From NCBI RefSeq assembly GCF_001752395.1, contig NZ_MKEK01000001.1, forward strand, positions 1,735,259 through 1,799,258: a stretch of DNA of 64,000 nucleotides. The letters run 5' to 3'. This DNA comes from Rheinheimera salexigens. GTDB taxonomy: Bacteria > Pseudomonadota > Gammaproteobacteria > Enterobacterales > Alteromonadaceae. The notes beneath the pieces were generated by a model. That model saw nothing but the letters and a program-made list of their open reading frames with translations. It was not told the origin of the DNA and did not search any database. Shown piece after piece: positions 29,105 through 39,840 of the stretch. Position numbers and translations under genes: made by a program. Position 1 is the stretch's first letter, and every line of letters begins with the position of its first letter.

Positions 29105-31450
29105 ATGAACATGACGTTATTTTGCCTGGGTGTACTTGCTGCAAGCCTATTGTCGTTATTTCTGCCAATAGTGCCACCTCTTTTTACACTATTTATGTTA
29201 GTGCCAATATTGCTGTGTGCGATTTGGCGGCGGATCTATTTTATTGTTGGCGCAATAGTATTTATTAGTCTTTGGTTGCTACAGACTAATCAGTATTATA
29301 CGACACAATTGCAGCTTGTAGCATCGTCAAATATTAGTAGTGTAATTATCGGTTCTTCTACTGGTACTAACGGCACTTTTAAAAGCAGCAGCACCAGTAC
29401 CATTACTGGCACGATTATCGAAGCACCAAAGTCATACCTAGATTATAGTCAAATTTTATTGCTGCTAGACGAGGGACCGGGTAAAGGGTATCGCGTACGT
29501 TTAAATTGGCCTGCTGCGCCATTAAATTTAGACTCAGGACAGCGTTGGCAATTGCAGGCTCGTCTTAAGCCTATTGCTGGCGTTGCTAACCCGGGCAGTA
29601 TTAATCGTGAAAGTCATGCCATGTTACAGCGCGTGCTATTACAAGGCACAGTATCTACGCCATTAACGGCGAAAATGTTATCAAGTCAGTTTATGCTAAG
29701 GCCTTATCTTATCAAGCAACTGACCCAAGCAACAAGTGAACTTGCTACCGCTCCGCTATTATTAGCGTTAACTGTCGGCGAACGGCAGTTTAATCAACAA
29801 TTATGGCAAGGTTTGCAGTTATCAGCTTTAACTCACTTAATGGCAATTTCAGGATTGCATATTGGTTTGGTTTTTATTTGGTGTTTGTGGTTACTTAAGC
29901 GGGTAGTGACCATCGATAATGTTTCAACACGGCTTATTGTTCATTACAGTTTAGCTTTTATTTACGCCTTGTTGTATGCCTGGCTTGCTGGTTTTGCAAT
30001 TCCGACTATCAGAGCCAGTGTGGCGTTATTAGTATTGGTCATATGTAAAATACAGCGTCGCTCGTTTTCTTATTTACAGTACTGGTTAATCATTGTCGCT
30101 AGTTTGTTGTTAATTGAGCCGTTTTTTGTCATCAGTATTGGTTTTTGGTTGTCGATTCTGGCAGTAGCTATCATTTTCTTATTGCTATGGCAGCAACCAA
30201 AAATAGCGCTAGGTTGGCGTAGCAAATTACTCTTATTTTTCCGATTTCATCTTTATTTAACCCTGATAATGTCACTGTTGAGTGTGGTGTTTTTTAATGG
30301 CAGTTCGCTACTAGCTTTGGTATCAAATTTAATTTTTGTACCTTTTGCTAGTTTGTTGGCAATTCCGATATTATTTATAACCTTACTAGCAGAATTATTA
30401 CAGTTACCTTTTGCTACGAGTTTATGGCACTTAACCGATTGGATATTTACGCCATTATTAATCTGGCTGCAATGGTGTAGTCAGCAACACAGTTGGTGGG
30501 CTTGGCCTAGTGTAAATGGGTTTACCATATTAGTACTCGTGTTAGCCTTAACCCTGTTATGGCTAACACGTTCGCGGCTAGCCATGTTATTGACTGTTTT
30601 TGCCAGCGCTGTGATTGCGATTAGTTTGTTTAGCGCCTCGCCTTGGCGGTTGCATGTCATAGATGTTGGTCAGGGCTTAGCGGTGTTAATTCAAAAGGGG
30701 CAGCAGGGCATTTTATATGATGTTGGACCCCGTTATAACAATTACAGCGCAACGGCGGCGCAAGTGCTGCCTTTTATTCGACAGACAGGCATTCGCCAAC
30801 TTGATTATATGGTGTTAAGCCATAACGATAGCGATCACACCGGTGATTGGCGTTTATTACAGCAACAATATCCTCAGCTCCAGTTAATTAGCAATATAGC
30901 TGATAATGATATTTCTGATAATGATAATGCTGTTAACTCAACATTAGCCTGCGATAATATTGGTTTTGATTATCACGGCGCTGACATTCAATTATTTAGT
31001 CTTTCTAATACCATTGTCAGTAGTAAAAACGACAGCTCTTGTATTATGTTGTTGGATATAGCCGGTTGGCGTATTTTATTGCCCGGCGATATATCGGCAC
31101 GAGGCGAACGTTTATTACTGTCCAGATATCCAGAGCTAACAGCTGATATCGTACTATTAGCGCACCACGGTAGTGCCAATTCAAGTGACTATGCTTTTTT
31201 GCATCGGTTAGCGCCGCAGTTAGCTTTAAATAGTGCTAGTTTATATAACCGCCATCAGCATCCCGCAACTGCTGTACGCCAGCGCCTAACAATGTTGGGC
31301 ATACCGTTGCTGAATACAGCAACCAGTGGCGCGATAAGTTTAGATATCAGGCCAAATAACGTACAAGTTTGGCCATTTAGGCAACAAAGATTGCCTTACT
31401 GGCAGCAAAAGCCGCATTCAAATGCTGAAACCTTGGCTGCAACACGTTAG
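29105..31450 (+). CDS. comEC: DNA internalization competence protein ComEC/Rec2
   Basis: ComEC forms the inner-membrane channel that takes up single-stranded DNA during natural transformation. The start is set at ATG 29105 (MNMTLFCLGVL); an open frame extends further upstream through the DUF2062 start. The order is N-terminal helices, a DUF4131-like soluble segment (DEGPGKGYRVRLNWP), the multi-helix Competence domain (ALTHLMAISGLHIGLVF) and a C-terminal metallo-beta-lactamase-like domain. The latter has HVIDVGQGLAVLI and the metal motif LSHNDSDHTGD. About 781 residues, normal for the gammaproteobacterial form. The presence of comEC alone does not prove competence. It is followed 31 bp later by msbA, the same neighbour as in E. 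coli (ycaI-msbA). Confidence 0.95.
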   Translation: MNMTLFCLGVLAASLLSLFLPIVPPLFTLFMLVPILLCAIWRRIYFIVGAIVFISLWLLQTNQYYTTQLQLVASSNISSVIIGSSTGTNGTFKSSSTSTITGTIIEAPKSYLDYSQILLLLDEGPGKGYRVRLNWPAAPLNLDSGQRWQLQARLKPIAGVANPGSINRESHAMLQRVLLQGTVSTPLTAKMLSSQFMLRPYLIKQLTQATSELATAPLLLALTVGERQFNQQLWQGLQLSALTHLMAISGLHIGLVFIWCLWLLKRVVTIDNVSTRLIVHYSLAFIYALLYAWLAGFAIPTIRASVALLVLVICKIQRRSFSYLQYWLIIVASLLLIEPFFVISIGFWLSILAVAIIFLLLWQQPKIALGWRSKLLLFFRFHLYLTLIMSLLSVVFFNGSSLLALVSNLIFVPFASLLAIPILFITLLAELLQLPFATSLWHLTDWIFTPLLIWLQWCSQQHSWWAWPSVNGFTILVLVLALTLLWLTRSRLAMLLTVFASAVIAISLFSASPWRLHVIDVGQGLAVLIQKGQQGILYDVGPRYNNYSATAAQVLPFIRQTGIRQLDYMVLSHNDSDHTGDWRLLQQQYPQLQLISNIADNDISDNDNAVNSTLACDNIGFDYHGADIQLFSLSNTIVSSKNDSSCIMLLDIAGWRILLPGDISARGERLLLSRYPELTADIVLLAHHGSANSSDYAFLHRLAPQLALNSASLYNRHQHPATAVRQRLTMLGIPLLNTATSGAISLDIRPNNVQVWPFRQQRLPYWQQKPHSNAETLAATR

Positions 31451-31481
31451 AATAAACAAAAAATACAGGTAGGATGACCCT

Positions 31482-33233
31482 TTGACGCCTTCTCCTAATT
31501 TAAAGCAACGCAGTTTTAGCCGTTTGCTGTCTTATATTAAACCTTATCGATTGGGCTTTATAGCCGCTGCTATCGGTATGATTGGTTATGCTTTGGTTGA
31601 TGTTTACTTTATTTCTCAGCTTAAAGATTTTATTGATATTGGTATTAATCAAAAAAATACTGATTATCTGCGCTATGCACCGATTTTTATTATCGTTATT
31701 TTTATTATGCGCGGTGTGTTTAATTTTATGGCCAGTTATTGTTTAAACTGGGTGGGGACGCATGTTGTTCAAGAAATGCGCCAGCAATTGTTTCGCCATT
31801 TAATGCATTTACCGGTGAGTTTTCATGATCAACATTCAACCGGTGATTTAATTTCAAAAATTACATATAACACCGAACAAATCAAACAAACCACATCCCG
31901 TGCTTTAGCAGTGTTAATTCGTGAAGGGGTGTTTGTATTTGGTTTATTAGTGCTGATGTTTTGGAATAGCTGGCAGTTGTCGTCAATATTTTTACTTATT
32001 GCACCGGTTATTGCGGTGATAGTCCGTTTTGTATCTAAACGGTTTCAGTTACTCAGTAAAAATATCCAAAGTGCTATGGGTGAGGTGACAACTTGTTCGG
32101 AGCAAATGTTAAATGGTCATAAAGTTATTTTAGCTTTTGGCGGCCAAGAAATAGAAAATAATCGATTTTTCGCAATAAATAATTTAACCCGCCGCCAAGA
32201 TGTAAAAATGGAAGCTACACGCGCTATTAGTGTGTCATCAATCCAAATCATAGCCTCATTTGCCTTAGCCTTTGTTATTTATATGGCCAGTTTTCCCGAG
32301 ATGTTAGATAGCTTAACTGCAGGTAAATTTACCACTATTGTTGGTTCTATGATGATGCTGTTACGGCCGCTAAAACAATTAACTACCATCAATAGTGAAT
32401 TTCAGCGCGGATTAATTGCTGCAGATAGTGTTTTTCAAGTGTTAGATCAGCCAGCAGAACAAGACACAGGTACCCATGTCTTAACCGATATTAAAGGTGA
32501 AATATGCTTTGATAAAGTTAACTTTGCTTACCCTGGACATGAGAATCAGGTGCTGCATGATGTCAGCTTTACCGCTCCCGCGGGTAAAACGATTGCCATT
32601 GTAGGCCGGTCTGGTAGTGGCAAAACCACCATTTCCAGTTTGTTACCGCGTTTCTATGATGTGTTTGATGGCGATATTAGCTTAGATGGCATTCCGATTA
32701 AAAGCTGTACCTTAGCCTCATTACGCCAACAAATGGCGGTAGTATCGCAACATGTCACCTTATTTAATGACAGTATCGCGAATAATATTACCTACGGTTT
32801 TACTGAGCCGGTATCAGCAGAAAAATTGCAAGAAGTCGCTGAAAAAGCCCATGTTTTAGAATTCACATCAACCTTAAAAGATGGCTTAGATACCATGATT
32901 GGTGAAAATGGCGTCAGTTTGTCGGGTGGTCAACGCCAGAGGATTGCCATTGCTCGGGCGTTACTGCGTGAAGCGCCTATTTTAATTTTAGATGAAGCGA
33001 CGTCTGCTTTAGATACCGAGTCAGAGCGAAAAATTCAGTCGGCTTTAAATGAACTGCTAAAAAACCGCACGAGTATTGTTATTGCTCATCGTTTATCAAC
33101 GATTGAAAATGCCGATAGCATATTAGTGATGGAACAAGGCCGGATTGTTGAGCAGGGTAATCATCAAAGTTTACTCGAGCAAGACGGGGCTTATGCACAG
33201 CTATATAAATTACAATTTGGTACAGAACAATAG
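31482..33233 (+). CDS. msbA: Lipid A export ATP-binding/permease protein MsbA
   Basis: MsbA flips core-lipid A across the inner membrane. The 583-residue half-transporter has six N-terminal helices, then an ATPase domain with Walker A GRSGSGKT, the signature LSGGQRQRIAIARAL, Walker B ILILDEATSALD and the switch histidine in IAHR. The start appears to be TTG at 31482 after a purine-rich AGGTAGGA; no in-frame ATG gives a better N-terminus. It leads a lipid A/Kdo cluster, msbA-lpxK-Trm112-like-kdsB, the order found in many gammaproteobacteria. Confidence 0.96.
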   Translation: MTPSPNLKQRSFSRLLSYIKPYRLGFIAAAIGMIGYALVDVYFISQLKDFIDIGINQKNTDYLRYAPIFIIVIFIMRGVFNFMASYCLNWVGTHVVQEMRQQLFRHLMHLPVSFHDQHSTGDLISKITYNTEQIKQTTSRALAVLIREGVFVFGLLVLMFWNSWQLSSIFLLIAPVIAVIVRFVSKRFQLLSKNIQSAMGEVTTCSEQMLNGHKVILAFGGQEIENNRFFAINNLTRRQDVKMEATRAISVSSIQIIASFALAFVIYMASFPEMLDSLTAGKFTTIVGSMMMLLRPLKQLTTINSEFQRGLIAADSVFQVLDQPAEQDTGTHVLTDIKGEICFDKVNFAYPGHENQVLHDVSFTAPAGKTIAIVGRSGSGKTTISSLLPRFYDVFDGDISLDGIPIKSCTLASLRQQMAVVSQHVTLFNDSIANNITYGFTEPVSAEKLQEVAEKAHVLEFTSTLKDGLDTMIGENGVSLSGGQRQRIAIARALLREAPILILDEATSALDTESERKIQSALNELLKNRTSIVIAHRLSTIENADSILVMEQGRIVEQGNHQSLLEQDGAYAQLYKLQFGTEQ

Positions 33234-33264
33234 CGCTAATAGATAAACACTACTGGACAGAAAA

Positions 33265-34239
33265 GTGAACTGGATAGAGAAATGTTGGTACGGTAAAAGT
33301 CGATTGGTCTGGTTGTTAATGCCGTTTGCTTGGTTGTATAGCCTGATAACCGCTATTAGGCGTGCCTTATTTCGACTGGGTATTAAGCAACAACATCGGT
33401 TACCGGTGCCAGTTATTATTGTCGGTAATATTAGTGTTGGTGGTACCGGTAAAACCCCCTTTACTTTAATGTTATGTCAGTTATTGCAAAGCCAAGGCTG
33501 GCGTCCGGGTATAGTGAGTCGTGGTTATGGAGCACAGATAGTTAAACCACGCTTAGTAACAGTCAATGCCAATGCTATTGATGTCGGTGACGAACCGTTA
33601 TTGTTAGCCCAGCGTAGTGGTTGCCCTGTGGTGGTGTATCCTAATCGGGTGCAGGCGGCAGAATATTTATTACAGCAAACGGATGTTGATATTATTATCA
33701 GCGATGATGGTTTGCAGCATTATGCGTTACAACGTGATGTGGAAATAGTGTTAGTCGATGGGTTACGTGGCTTAGGTAATGAGCAATTGTTGCCAGCAGG
33801 CCCATTGCGAGAAAAACGCTGGCGGTTAGCGCAAGCAGATCTGGTAATTAGCAATAGTCAGGCTTTACCTTATGCTGATGGCGTTATGGATATTATACCC
33901 AGTGCGGCAAAGGCGTTAAACTCTGAGCGAACTCTTGAGCCTAGCTCAGTTACGCTAGTGGCAGCAATAGGCAATCCGACACGTTTTGCTAACACAGTAC
34001 AGCAAGCTGGCTTTAGTATTTTACAGCAACATTATTTTGTTGATCATCATCAGTTTACGCCGGCAGACTTTGCTAATATTTCAACACCGATATTAATGAC
34101 CGAAAAAGATGCGGTAAAATGTCGCGCTTTTGCCAAAAATGATTGGTTTAGTTTAGGTGTCAATGCCCAGTTAGATGCGGCAGCCACAACAAAACTTAGC
34201 ACCCTTTTAACTCAATTACGGAGCACTTATGGCACTTAA
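33265..34239 (+). CDS. lpxK: Tetraacyldisaccharide 4'-kinase LpxK
   Basis: LpxK phosphorylates the 4' position of the lipid A disaccharide precursor at the inner-membrane surface. The 324-residue protein shows an N-terminal hydrophobic helix ([18 protein letters not shown]) followed by [14 protein letters not shown], its P-loop, and [20 protein letters not shown], a conserved LpxK segment. It starts with GTG at 33265. Its 3' end overlaps the Trm112-like gene by 11 bp. It lies between msbA and kdsB. Confidence 0.96.
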   Translation: MNWIEKCWYGKSRLVWLLMPFAWLYSLITAIRRALFRLGIKQQHRLPVPVIIVGNISVGGTGKTPFTLMLCQLLQSQGWRPGIVSRGYGAQIVKPRLVTVNANAIDVGDEPLLLAQRSGCPVVVYPNRVQAAEYLLQQTDVDIIISDDGLQHYALQRDVEIVLVDGLRGLGNEQLLPAGPLREKRWRLAQADLVISNSQALPYADGVMDIIPSAAKALNSERTLEPSSVTLVAAIGNPTRFANTVQQAGFSILQQHYFVDHHQFTPADFANISTPILMTEKDAVKCRAFAKNDWFSLGVNAQLDAAATTKLSTLLTQLRSTYGT

Positions 34240-34426
34240 ATTAGCCTTAACCGATATTTTGGCTTGTCCAGTATGTAAAGGAAAACTTAAATACGACAAA
34301 ACCACTGCCCAGTTAATTTGCTTGGCAGACAAATTGGCTTATCCTATTCGGGAAAATATACCGGTGTTAATAGCTGATGAAGCCGTGCAATTAAGCAGCG
34401 AAGAGGTTGAACAATGGCGTTCGTAG
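34229..34426 (+). CDS. Trm112-like (YcaR family) small protein
   Basis: This 65-residue protein has the CPVCKGKL motif near its start and [16 protein letters not shown], the hallmarks of the Trm112/YcaR family. Eukaryotic Trm112 activates methyltransferases; the bacterial YcaR role between lpxK and kdsB is not established. Only part of the usual four-cysteine set is present (CPVC plus a later single cysteine), as in many bacterial members. It overlaps lpxK by 11 bp and kdsB by 13 bp, so the genes are tightly coupled. Confidence 0.9.
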   Translation: MALKLALTDILACPVCKGKLKYDKTTAQLICLADKLAYPIRENIPVLIADEAVQLSSEEVEQWRS

Positions 34427-35166
34427 TCATTATTCCAGCGCGTTATGCTAGTAGTCGTTTGCCCGGCAAACCCTTAGCAGACATTGCGGGGAAATCTATG
34501 ATTGAACGGGTATACCAGCAAGCAAAGCTCAGTGGTGCTAGCCAGGTAGTCGTGGCAACAGACGATGCCCGAATAGAAGCCGAAGTGCTTCGCTTTGGTG
34601 GTGATGTATGCTTAACATCCATTGCCCATAATTCTGGCACCGAGCGTTTGGCTGAAGTTGTTACTCGCTTAAATCTTGCTCCAGACACGGTGGTGGTAAA
34701 TGTGCAAGGCGATGAGCCTTTTATTCCTCCGAGTATTATTAAGCAAGTAGCCACCAATTTAGCCAACCAAACTAAAGCCAATATGGCGACGTTAGCGGTA
34801 CCGGTACACAGTATTGAGGATGTGAATAATCCAAATATGGTTAAAGTGGTCTGTGATCAACAAGGTTACGCATTATATTTTAGTCGCTGTGCCATTCCGT
34901 TTGATCGAGATAAAGCCTTTACCGAGCAAATGGATTCGATATATCGGCGTCATATCGGCATTTATGCTTATAGAGCGGAGTTTATTCACCGTTATGTGCA
35001 ATGGCCAGCATCGGCGTTAGAGCAAATTGAAAGCTTGGAGCAATTAAGAGTGCTGTGGCAAGGCGAGGCTATTCATGTTGCTACCGCACTTGAAACACCT
35101 GCAGTCGGAGTGGACACGGCGGCGGATTTAGCGGCAGCGTGTCAATACGCCCAAGGGTTAGTGTAG
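34414..35166 (+). CDS. kdsB: 3-deoxy-manno-octulosonate cytidylyltransferase KdsB
   Basis: KdsB activates Kdo as CMP-Kdo for attachment to lipid A. The 250-residue protein has the nucleotide-binding opening [18 protein letters not shown], a central [13 protein letters not shown] with the metal-binding aspartate, and the substrate region [12 protein letters not shown]. Length is as expected (E. coli 248). It overlaps the preceding small gene, and the next gene begins 2 bp after its stop, so it is inside a continuous operon. Confidence 0.97.
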   Translation: MAFVVIIPARYASSRLPGKPLADIAGKSMIERVYQQAKLSGASQVVVATDDARIEAEVLRFGGDVCLTSIAHNSGTERLAEVVTRLNLAPDTVVVNVQGDEPFIPPSIIKQVATNLANQTKANMATLAVPVHSIEDVNNPNMVKVVCDQQGYALYFSRCAIPFDRDKAFTEQMDSIYRRHIGIYAYRAEFIHRYVQWPASALEQIESLEQLRVLWQGEAIHVATALETPAVGVDTAADLAAACQYAQGLV

Positions 35167-35168
35167 AC

Positions 35169-35936
35169 ATGGCAGCTTTTCGCTTAGTCGCGACGACAGA
35201 GCACTTTGTGTTGTTAAATAAAGCGCCGGGAATTAGTTTTCATTCTGAGGATGGCCCAGGGTTAGTGGTATTAGCCGAACAACAATTGCAAATGAAGCTC
35301 TTTGCCGTGCATCGGTTAGATAAGGTCACGTCGGGCTTAATAATATTAGCCCGCAGTGCACTGGCCGCAGCAGAGTTAACCCGATTATTTAGCCAACAAC
35401 AAATTGAAAAGTATTATTTAGCCTTAAGTTTAGATAAACCGTTAAAAAAACAAGGCTGGATAAAGGGTGATATGGTGTTGGGCCGTCGATCAAGCTGGAA
35501 ACTATTGCAAACCATGCATCATCCAGCCATCAGTTATTTTATTAGCCAAGGCTTTAGCGACTTACCGTTTAGACTATTTTTAATTAAACCTTTTACCGGT
35601 AAAACCCATCAAATCCGGGTGGCTTTAAAAAGTGTGTCCGCGCCGATAGCTGGGGATACCTTATATCAAGCAGAAGCTGAATCTCGAGTGTATTTACATG
35701 CTTATGCATTAACCTTTAGCTTATTTGACCAGCATTATGCTTATGTTTGCCCCCCCGATGAGGGCGAACGCTTTGCCCAATTATCTTCAGTTAATGCTTT
35801 GCAACCATGGGCCGAACCATGGGCGTTAGATTGGCCCAGCTATAGCCAGAGACAAGCCACAAAAAGCACTGCTAAAACAGATATTAAAAGCAATCTAACC
35901 GGTAAATCTGCCGTTAATACAAAATCGGTAAGTTAA
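35169..35936 (+). CDS. RluA-family RNA pseudouridine synthase
   Basis: The 255-residue product (MAAFRLVATTEHFVLLNKAPG) has the catalytic aspartate in HRLDKVTSGLIIL and the late motif KPFTGKTHQIRVAL, diagnostic for the RluA family. It has no S4 domain. This compact type, found beside kdsB or alone in Alteromonadales and vibrios, has no firmly known RNA target as far as I can tell. The C-terminal 30 residues are lysine/threonine/serine-rich and look disordered. The ATG at 35169 is preferred, since a longer frame would overlap kdsB. Confidence 0.85.
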   Translation: MAAFRLVATTEHFVLLNKAPGISFHSEDGPGLVVLAEQQLQMKLFAVHRLDKVTSGLIILARSALAAAELTRLFSQQQIEKYYLALSLDKPLKKQGWIKGDMVLGRRSSWKLLQTMHHPAISYFISQGFSDLPFRLFLIKPFTGKTHQIRVALKSVSAPIAGDTLYQAEAESRVYLHAYALTFSLFDQHYAYVCPPDEGERFAQLSSVNALQPWAEPWALDWPSYSQRQATKSTAKTDIKSNLTGKSAVNTKSVS

Positions 35937-35958
35937 CGCCTTAGTAGAGTAGGGAATT

Positions 35959-36750
35959 ATGTCAGATTATTTATTACGTTTTGCCGGTATTGGTCGCTTA
36001 TATGGTCAGCAAGCCTTAGAAGTCTTTCAACAGGCTCATGTGGTCGTTATTGGTATTGGCGGTGTGGGTAGCTGGGCGGCAGAAGCATTAGCCCGCTCTG
36101 GCATTGGTGAAATTACCCTAATAGATTTAGATGATGTTTGTGTTAGTAACATTAATCGTCAATTACATGCCTTAACGAGTACGGTAGGTCAGGATAAAGT
36201 GGCGGTTATGGCAGAGCGTATTTTAGCCATAAACCCTGACTGCAAAGTGCATCAAATAGCCGACTTTATTGCCCCTGACAATATGCCGACCTTGATACCG
36301 GCGAATGTTAGTTATGTATTAGATGCGATAGATGCGGTGAAAGCTAAAGTGGCATTAATCGCTTATTGTAAACGTAATAAAATACCGCTTATCACTACAG
36401 GTGGCGCGGGGGGGCAGTTAGACCCGACCCAAATTCAATTGGCCGACTTAAGCCAAGCCTTTAATGATCCATTATTAGCTAAAGTACGCAATGCGCTTAG
36501 GCGCGATCATAACTTCACCCGTAATACTAAACGTCGGTTTGGTGTGGACTGTGTGTTTTCGACTGAACAATTAAAATATCCGCAAGCCGATGGCAGTGTT
36601 TGTCAGCAAAAACCTGAAATGACTGGCAGTATGCGGTTAGATTGCAGTGGTGGTTTTGGTGCGGTGTCGGTGGTAACAGCCAGCTTTGGACTGGCTGCGG
36701 TTTCAAAATTGTTGCTTAAACTGAATAAGGCCGTAAAAGTTAGCACATAA
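35959..36750 (+). CDS. tcdA: tRNA threonylcarbamoyladenosine dehydratase TcdA
   Basis: TcdA (CsdL) is an E1-like enzyme that uses ATP to convert t6A at tRNA position 37 to its cyclic form. The 263-residue protein has the Rossmann/ATP site VIGIGGVGSWAAEALARSGIGEITLIDLDDV and the NINRQLHA segment typical of the family. Later segments ITTGGAGGQLDPTQI and RNTKRRFGVDCVFSTE also match. The E. coli enzyme receives sulfur-relay support from CsdA and CsdE. Here those two genes sit immediately beyond it on the opposite strand, which strengthens the assignment. Confidence 0.95.
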   Translation: MSDYLLRFAGIGRLYGQQALEVFQQAHVVVIGIGGVGSWAAEALARSGIGEITLIDLDDVCVSNINRQLHALTSTVGQDKVAVMAERILAINPDCKVHQIADFIAPDNMPTLIPANVSYVLDAIDAVKAKVALIAYCKRNKIPLITTGGAGGQLDPTQIQLADLSQAFNDPLLAKVRNALRRDHNFTRNTKRRFGVDCVFSTEQLKYPQADGSVCQQKPEMTGSMRLDCSGGFGAVSVVTASFGLAAVSKLLLKLNKAVKVST

Positions 36751-36765
36751 AATAAAAAGACTGGG

Positions 36766-37209
36766 CTATTTTACACAGCTTTTAATGTGATTAATCATAG
36801 CGGTTAACCCATTACCGCGTGATTGACTTAAATACGGTTTTAAATTTAGCTGCTCAAACTGATGACTTAAATCAAAATTGGTCAGTTCAGCAGTAGACAT
36901 GCCATTGACTAAACATAACATTATGGCCATTAAGCCTTTGACAATACGGGCTTCGCTATCTAATACAAAGAAGTGTTTATTGTTTGCTTTATCATGATAA
37001 TGCAGCAACCAAGCTCGGCTTTCGCAGCCTTTTACTAATAAATCCGCTTGTTTCATTTTCTCTGGCAGTGCTGGAAGCTTTCTGCCCAACTGCATCAGCA
37101 CTCGGTAACGGCTTTGCCAGTCTTTAGTTTGGCTGATGACAGGTAAATCTAATTGTTTAATTTCTTCAAGTCCAGCCTGAGTATCTGCTAATAGTTTTTC
37201 TAATTTCAT
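36766..37209 (-). CDS. csdE: SufE-like cysteine desulfurase sulfur acceptor CsdE
   Basis: CsdE accepts sulfane sulfur from CsdA and stimulates it. From the ATG at 37207-37209 (MKLEKLLADTQ) the protein has 147 residues. A longer open frame overlaps csdA and is unlikely. The reactive cysteine lies in VKGCESRAWLLHY, matching the SufE consensus GCxSxxW. It overlaps csdA by 4 bp and converges with tcdA, with 15 bp between the stops. Confidence 0.93.
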   Translation of the reverse strand: MKLEKLLADTQAGLEEIKQLDLPVISQTKDWQSRYRVLMQLGRKLPALPEKMKQADLLVKGCESRAWLLHYHDKANNKHFFVLDSEARIVKGLMAIMLCLVNGMSTAELTNFDLSHQFEQLNLKPYLSQSRGNGLTAMINHIKSCVK

Positions 37210-38423
37210 GCAGTTAATATCTCCACGGCTTGCTCCAACGCGAGCAAGCACTGGTTTACATCGTCCAGCGTATTGTAGGCGGCAAACGAGCATCGTACCG
37301 CTCCTCGCTGCTGGATGTAGCTAAATAAAGGCATGGCACAATGTTGGCCAGCACGAACGGCAATGTGTTGTTGATTAAGTAAATCAGCTACATCAGAATG
37401 ATGTTCACCAATTATATTAAATGCCACTATGCCAGCATTATGCACAGGGCTAGATAAAAGGTCTATGCCTTTTATTGCACTTAAACCGCTATAGAAATGT
37501 TTTAATAACAATAATTTATGTTTTTGCATTTCAACTATGTTAAATTTTTGCAACCAGTTAATGGCGGCGGATAAGCCAATAACCCCCGCTATATTGGGGG
37601 TGCCGGCTTCTAAACGAAACGGTAGTTGATTAAAAGTTGTGTTAACAAAGCTGACTTGGTCAATCATTTCACCACCGGCAAAAATGGGCGTTAATTCAGT
37701 TAATCGATCAAACTTGCCATATAAAACACCAATGCCGGTAGGCCCGTACAATTTGTGACCGGAAAAAACGTAGAAATCACAATCTAATTGCTGCATATCG
37801 GGTTGTTCATAAACAATACCTTGAGCGCCATCAATAACCGTAATCGCACCTACTAATTTTGCCTGGGCAATCATCTGCTTTACCGGTTGAATATGGCCTA
37901 ACACATTTGATATTTGGCAAAAACTGACCACTTTAGGCTTAAGCTTTAGTAATTGGTTATAAGCGTCTAGGTCAAGTTGATTATCTTTTGTTAATGGCAC
38001 GACATCAATAATCACGCCATGACGTTGGCAATGTAACTGCCATGGCACAATATTGGCGTGGTGTTCTAATTGGGTCAGTAGAATACGGTCGCCAGGCTGC
38101 AACACTGTGTGCATTAAACCAAAGGCAATTTGATTGAGTGCGGCTGTGGCACCACTACAAAAAATTATTTCTGCTGCTTGCTTGGCGTTAATATATTGGG
38201 CAACATCGGCTCTGGCTTGCTCATAACGCGTTGTTGCCTGCTGACTAAGGCTATGGGCACCACGATGAACATTACTATTTTGTTGTTGATAGAACAGAGT
38301 AATAGCGTCAATAACGGCGGTAGGTTTATGCATAGTGGCAGCATTATCTAAATAGACCCAGCTCGGTTGCTGAGTAAAAAAAGCAAATTGCTGACGAAAT
38401 GACTGCACATCAAAGCAAGACAT
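37206..38423 (-). CDS. csdA: Cysteine desulfurase CsdA
   Basis: CsdA is a PLP enzyme that removes sulfur from cysteine and passes it to CsdE, supporting iron-sulfur assembly and the TcdA reaction. The 405-residue protein shows YLDNAATMHKP at the start, the PLP lysine in FSGHKLYGPTGIGVLYG, and the active cysteine loop RAGQHCAMPLF. This class II loop fits CsdA/SufS rather than IscS. The adjacent csdE, rather than suf genes, decides for CsdA. Confidence 0.94.
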   Translation of the reverse strand: MSCFDVQSFRQQFAFFTQQPSWVYLDNAATMHKPTAVIDAITLFYQQQNSNVHRGAHSLSQQATTRYEQARADVAQYINAKQAAEIIFCSGATAALNQIAFGLMHTVLQPGDRILLTQLEHHANIVPWQLHCQRHGVIIDVVPLTKDNQLDLDAYNQLLKLKPKVVSFCQISNVLGHIQPVKQMIAQAKLVGAITVIDGAQGIVYEQPDMQQLDCDFYVFSGHKLYGPTGIGVLYGKFDRLTELTPIFAGGEMIDQVSFVNTTFNQLPFRLEAGTPNIAGVIGLSAAINWLQKFNIVEMQKHKLLLLKHFYSGLSAIKGIDLLSSPVHNAGIVAFNIIGEHHSDVADLLNQQHIAVRAGQHCAMPLFSYIQQRGAVRCSFAAYNTLDDVNQCLLALEQAVEILTA

Positions 38424-38517
38424 AAATAGCAGAACTCTATAGAGAAGTATGAGGCGATTTTGCCTGTTTTACTGCGCAGGCGCAAATATATGCAGACGAT
38501 AGGCTTATTAAATTGGC

Positions 38518-38543
38518 AAAAAAAAGCGGCCTTAGCCGCTTTT
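38518..38543 (-). terminator. Intrinsic terminator after gltA
   Basis: On the minus strand AAAGCGGC and GCCGCTTT pair around TAAG, followed by a run of T residues (complement of 38518-38525). It lies just past the gltA stop at 38557. Confidence 0.85.
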
Positions 38544-38556
38544 CGGTTTTTGGCTA

Positions 38557-39840
38557 TTATCGCTTATCTATGTTGATAAAATCACGGCTAGTATAGCCAG
38601 TATATAGCTGACGTGGACGACCAATTTTATGGCCTTTTTCACCCAGCATTTCGTCCCAATGTGCGATCCAACCTACAGTGCGAGACATAGCAAAAATTAC
38701 CGTAAACATACTGGTTGGAATACCAATTGCTTTTAAGATAATACCGCTATAAAAGTCGACGTTAGGGTAGAGCTTTTTCTCAATAAAGTATTCGTCTTCA
38801 AGCGCTATGCGCTCTAATTCCATCGCTACATCGAGTAAAGGATCTTTAATATTTAATTCTTTAAGCACTTCATGGCAAGTATCACGCATGACTTTAGCAC
38901 GTGGGTCAAAGTTTTTGTATACACGGTGACCAAAGCCCATTAGACGGAACGAATCGTCTTTATCTTTAGCGCGGTCAACGTATTCTGGGATACGGTCAAC
39001 TGAACCAATCTCTTGTAACATCTTCAAGCAAGCTTCATTAGCGCCACCATGTGCAGGACCCCATAGCGATGCAACGCCAGCAGCGATACAAGCATAAGGG
39101 TTAGCGCCAGAAGAGCCGGCTAAACGCACAGTAGAAGTAGACGCATTTTGCTCGTGATCAGCATGTAACATAAAGATCTTATCCATTGCCTTAGCTAGGA
39201 TAGGATTAACTTGATACTCTTCCGCTGGCACAGAGAACAGCATGTGTAAGAAGTTTTCTGAGAAGCTTAAATCATTACGTGGATGGACAAATGGCTGACC
39301 CACAGTGTACTTATATGCCATAGCCGATAAAGTCGGCATTTTAGCAATTAAACGATGAGCACTACGTTTACGTTGTGCCGGATCGTTAATATCTAAATCA
39401 GAGTGATAAAAAGATGACATTGCACCAACAACACCACATAGCATTGCCATAGGGTGGGCATCAACACGGAAACCTTGGAAAAACGCTGCTATTTTTTCAT
39501 GCACCATAGTATGGCGAGTAATGGTGGTTTTAAATTCCTGATATTGCTCTTTATTAGGTAATTCACCTTCAAGCAATAAAAAACAAAGCTCTAAATAATC
39601 TGAATGGTCTGCTAATTGCTCAATCGGATAACCACCATGTAGCAACATACCTTGGTCGCCATCAATATAAGTGATCTTTGATTCACATGAACCAGTAGAC
39701 ATAAAACCGGGATCGAATGTGAAGTAACCGTGTTGACCCAAGGCGCGAACATCAATTACGTCAGTGCCGGCGGTGCCAGAATACACTGGCAACTCAAACG
39801 ATTTCCCATCAACCTGCACGACGGCCTTTTTATCTGCCAT
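38557..39840 (-). CDS. gltA: Citrate synthase GltA (type II)
   Basis: GltA condenses acetyl-CoA and oxaloacetate at the entry of the TCA cycle. The 427-residue length equals that of the hexameric NADH-sensitive E. coli enzyme. Catalytic regions are visible: [33 protein letters not shown] and [17 protein letters not shown], which contain the active-site histidines, and the catalytic aspartate near [12 protein letters not shown]. It is transcribed away from sdhCDAB, with a 398-bp shared control region. Confidence 0.98.
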   Translation of the reverse strand: MADKKAVVQVDGKSFELPVYSGTAGTDVIDVRALGQHGYFTFDPGFMSTGSCESKITYIDGDQGMLLHGGYPIEQLADHSDYLELCFLLLEGELPNKEQYQEFKTTITRHTMVHEKIAAFFQGFRVDAHPMAMLCGVVGAMSSFYHSDLDINDPAQRKRSAHRLIAKMPTLSAMAYKYTVGQPFVHPRNDLSFSENFLHMLFSVPAEEYQVNPILAKAMDKIFMLHADHEQNASTSTVRLAGSSGANPYACIAAGVASLWGPAHGGANEACLKMLQEIGSVDRIPEYVDRAKDKDDSFRLMGFGHRVYKNFDPRAKVMRDTCHEVLKELNIKDPLLDVAMELERIALEDEYFIEKKLYPNVDFYSGIILKAIGIPTSMFTVIFAMSRTVGWIAHWDEMLGEKGHKIGRPRQLYTGYTSRDFINIDKR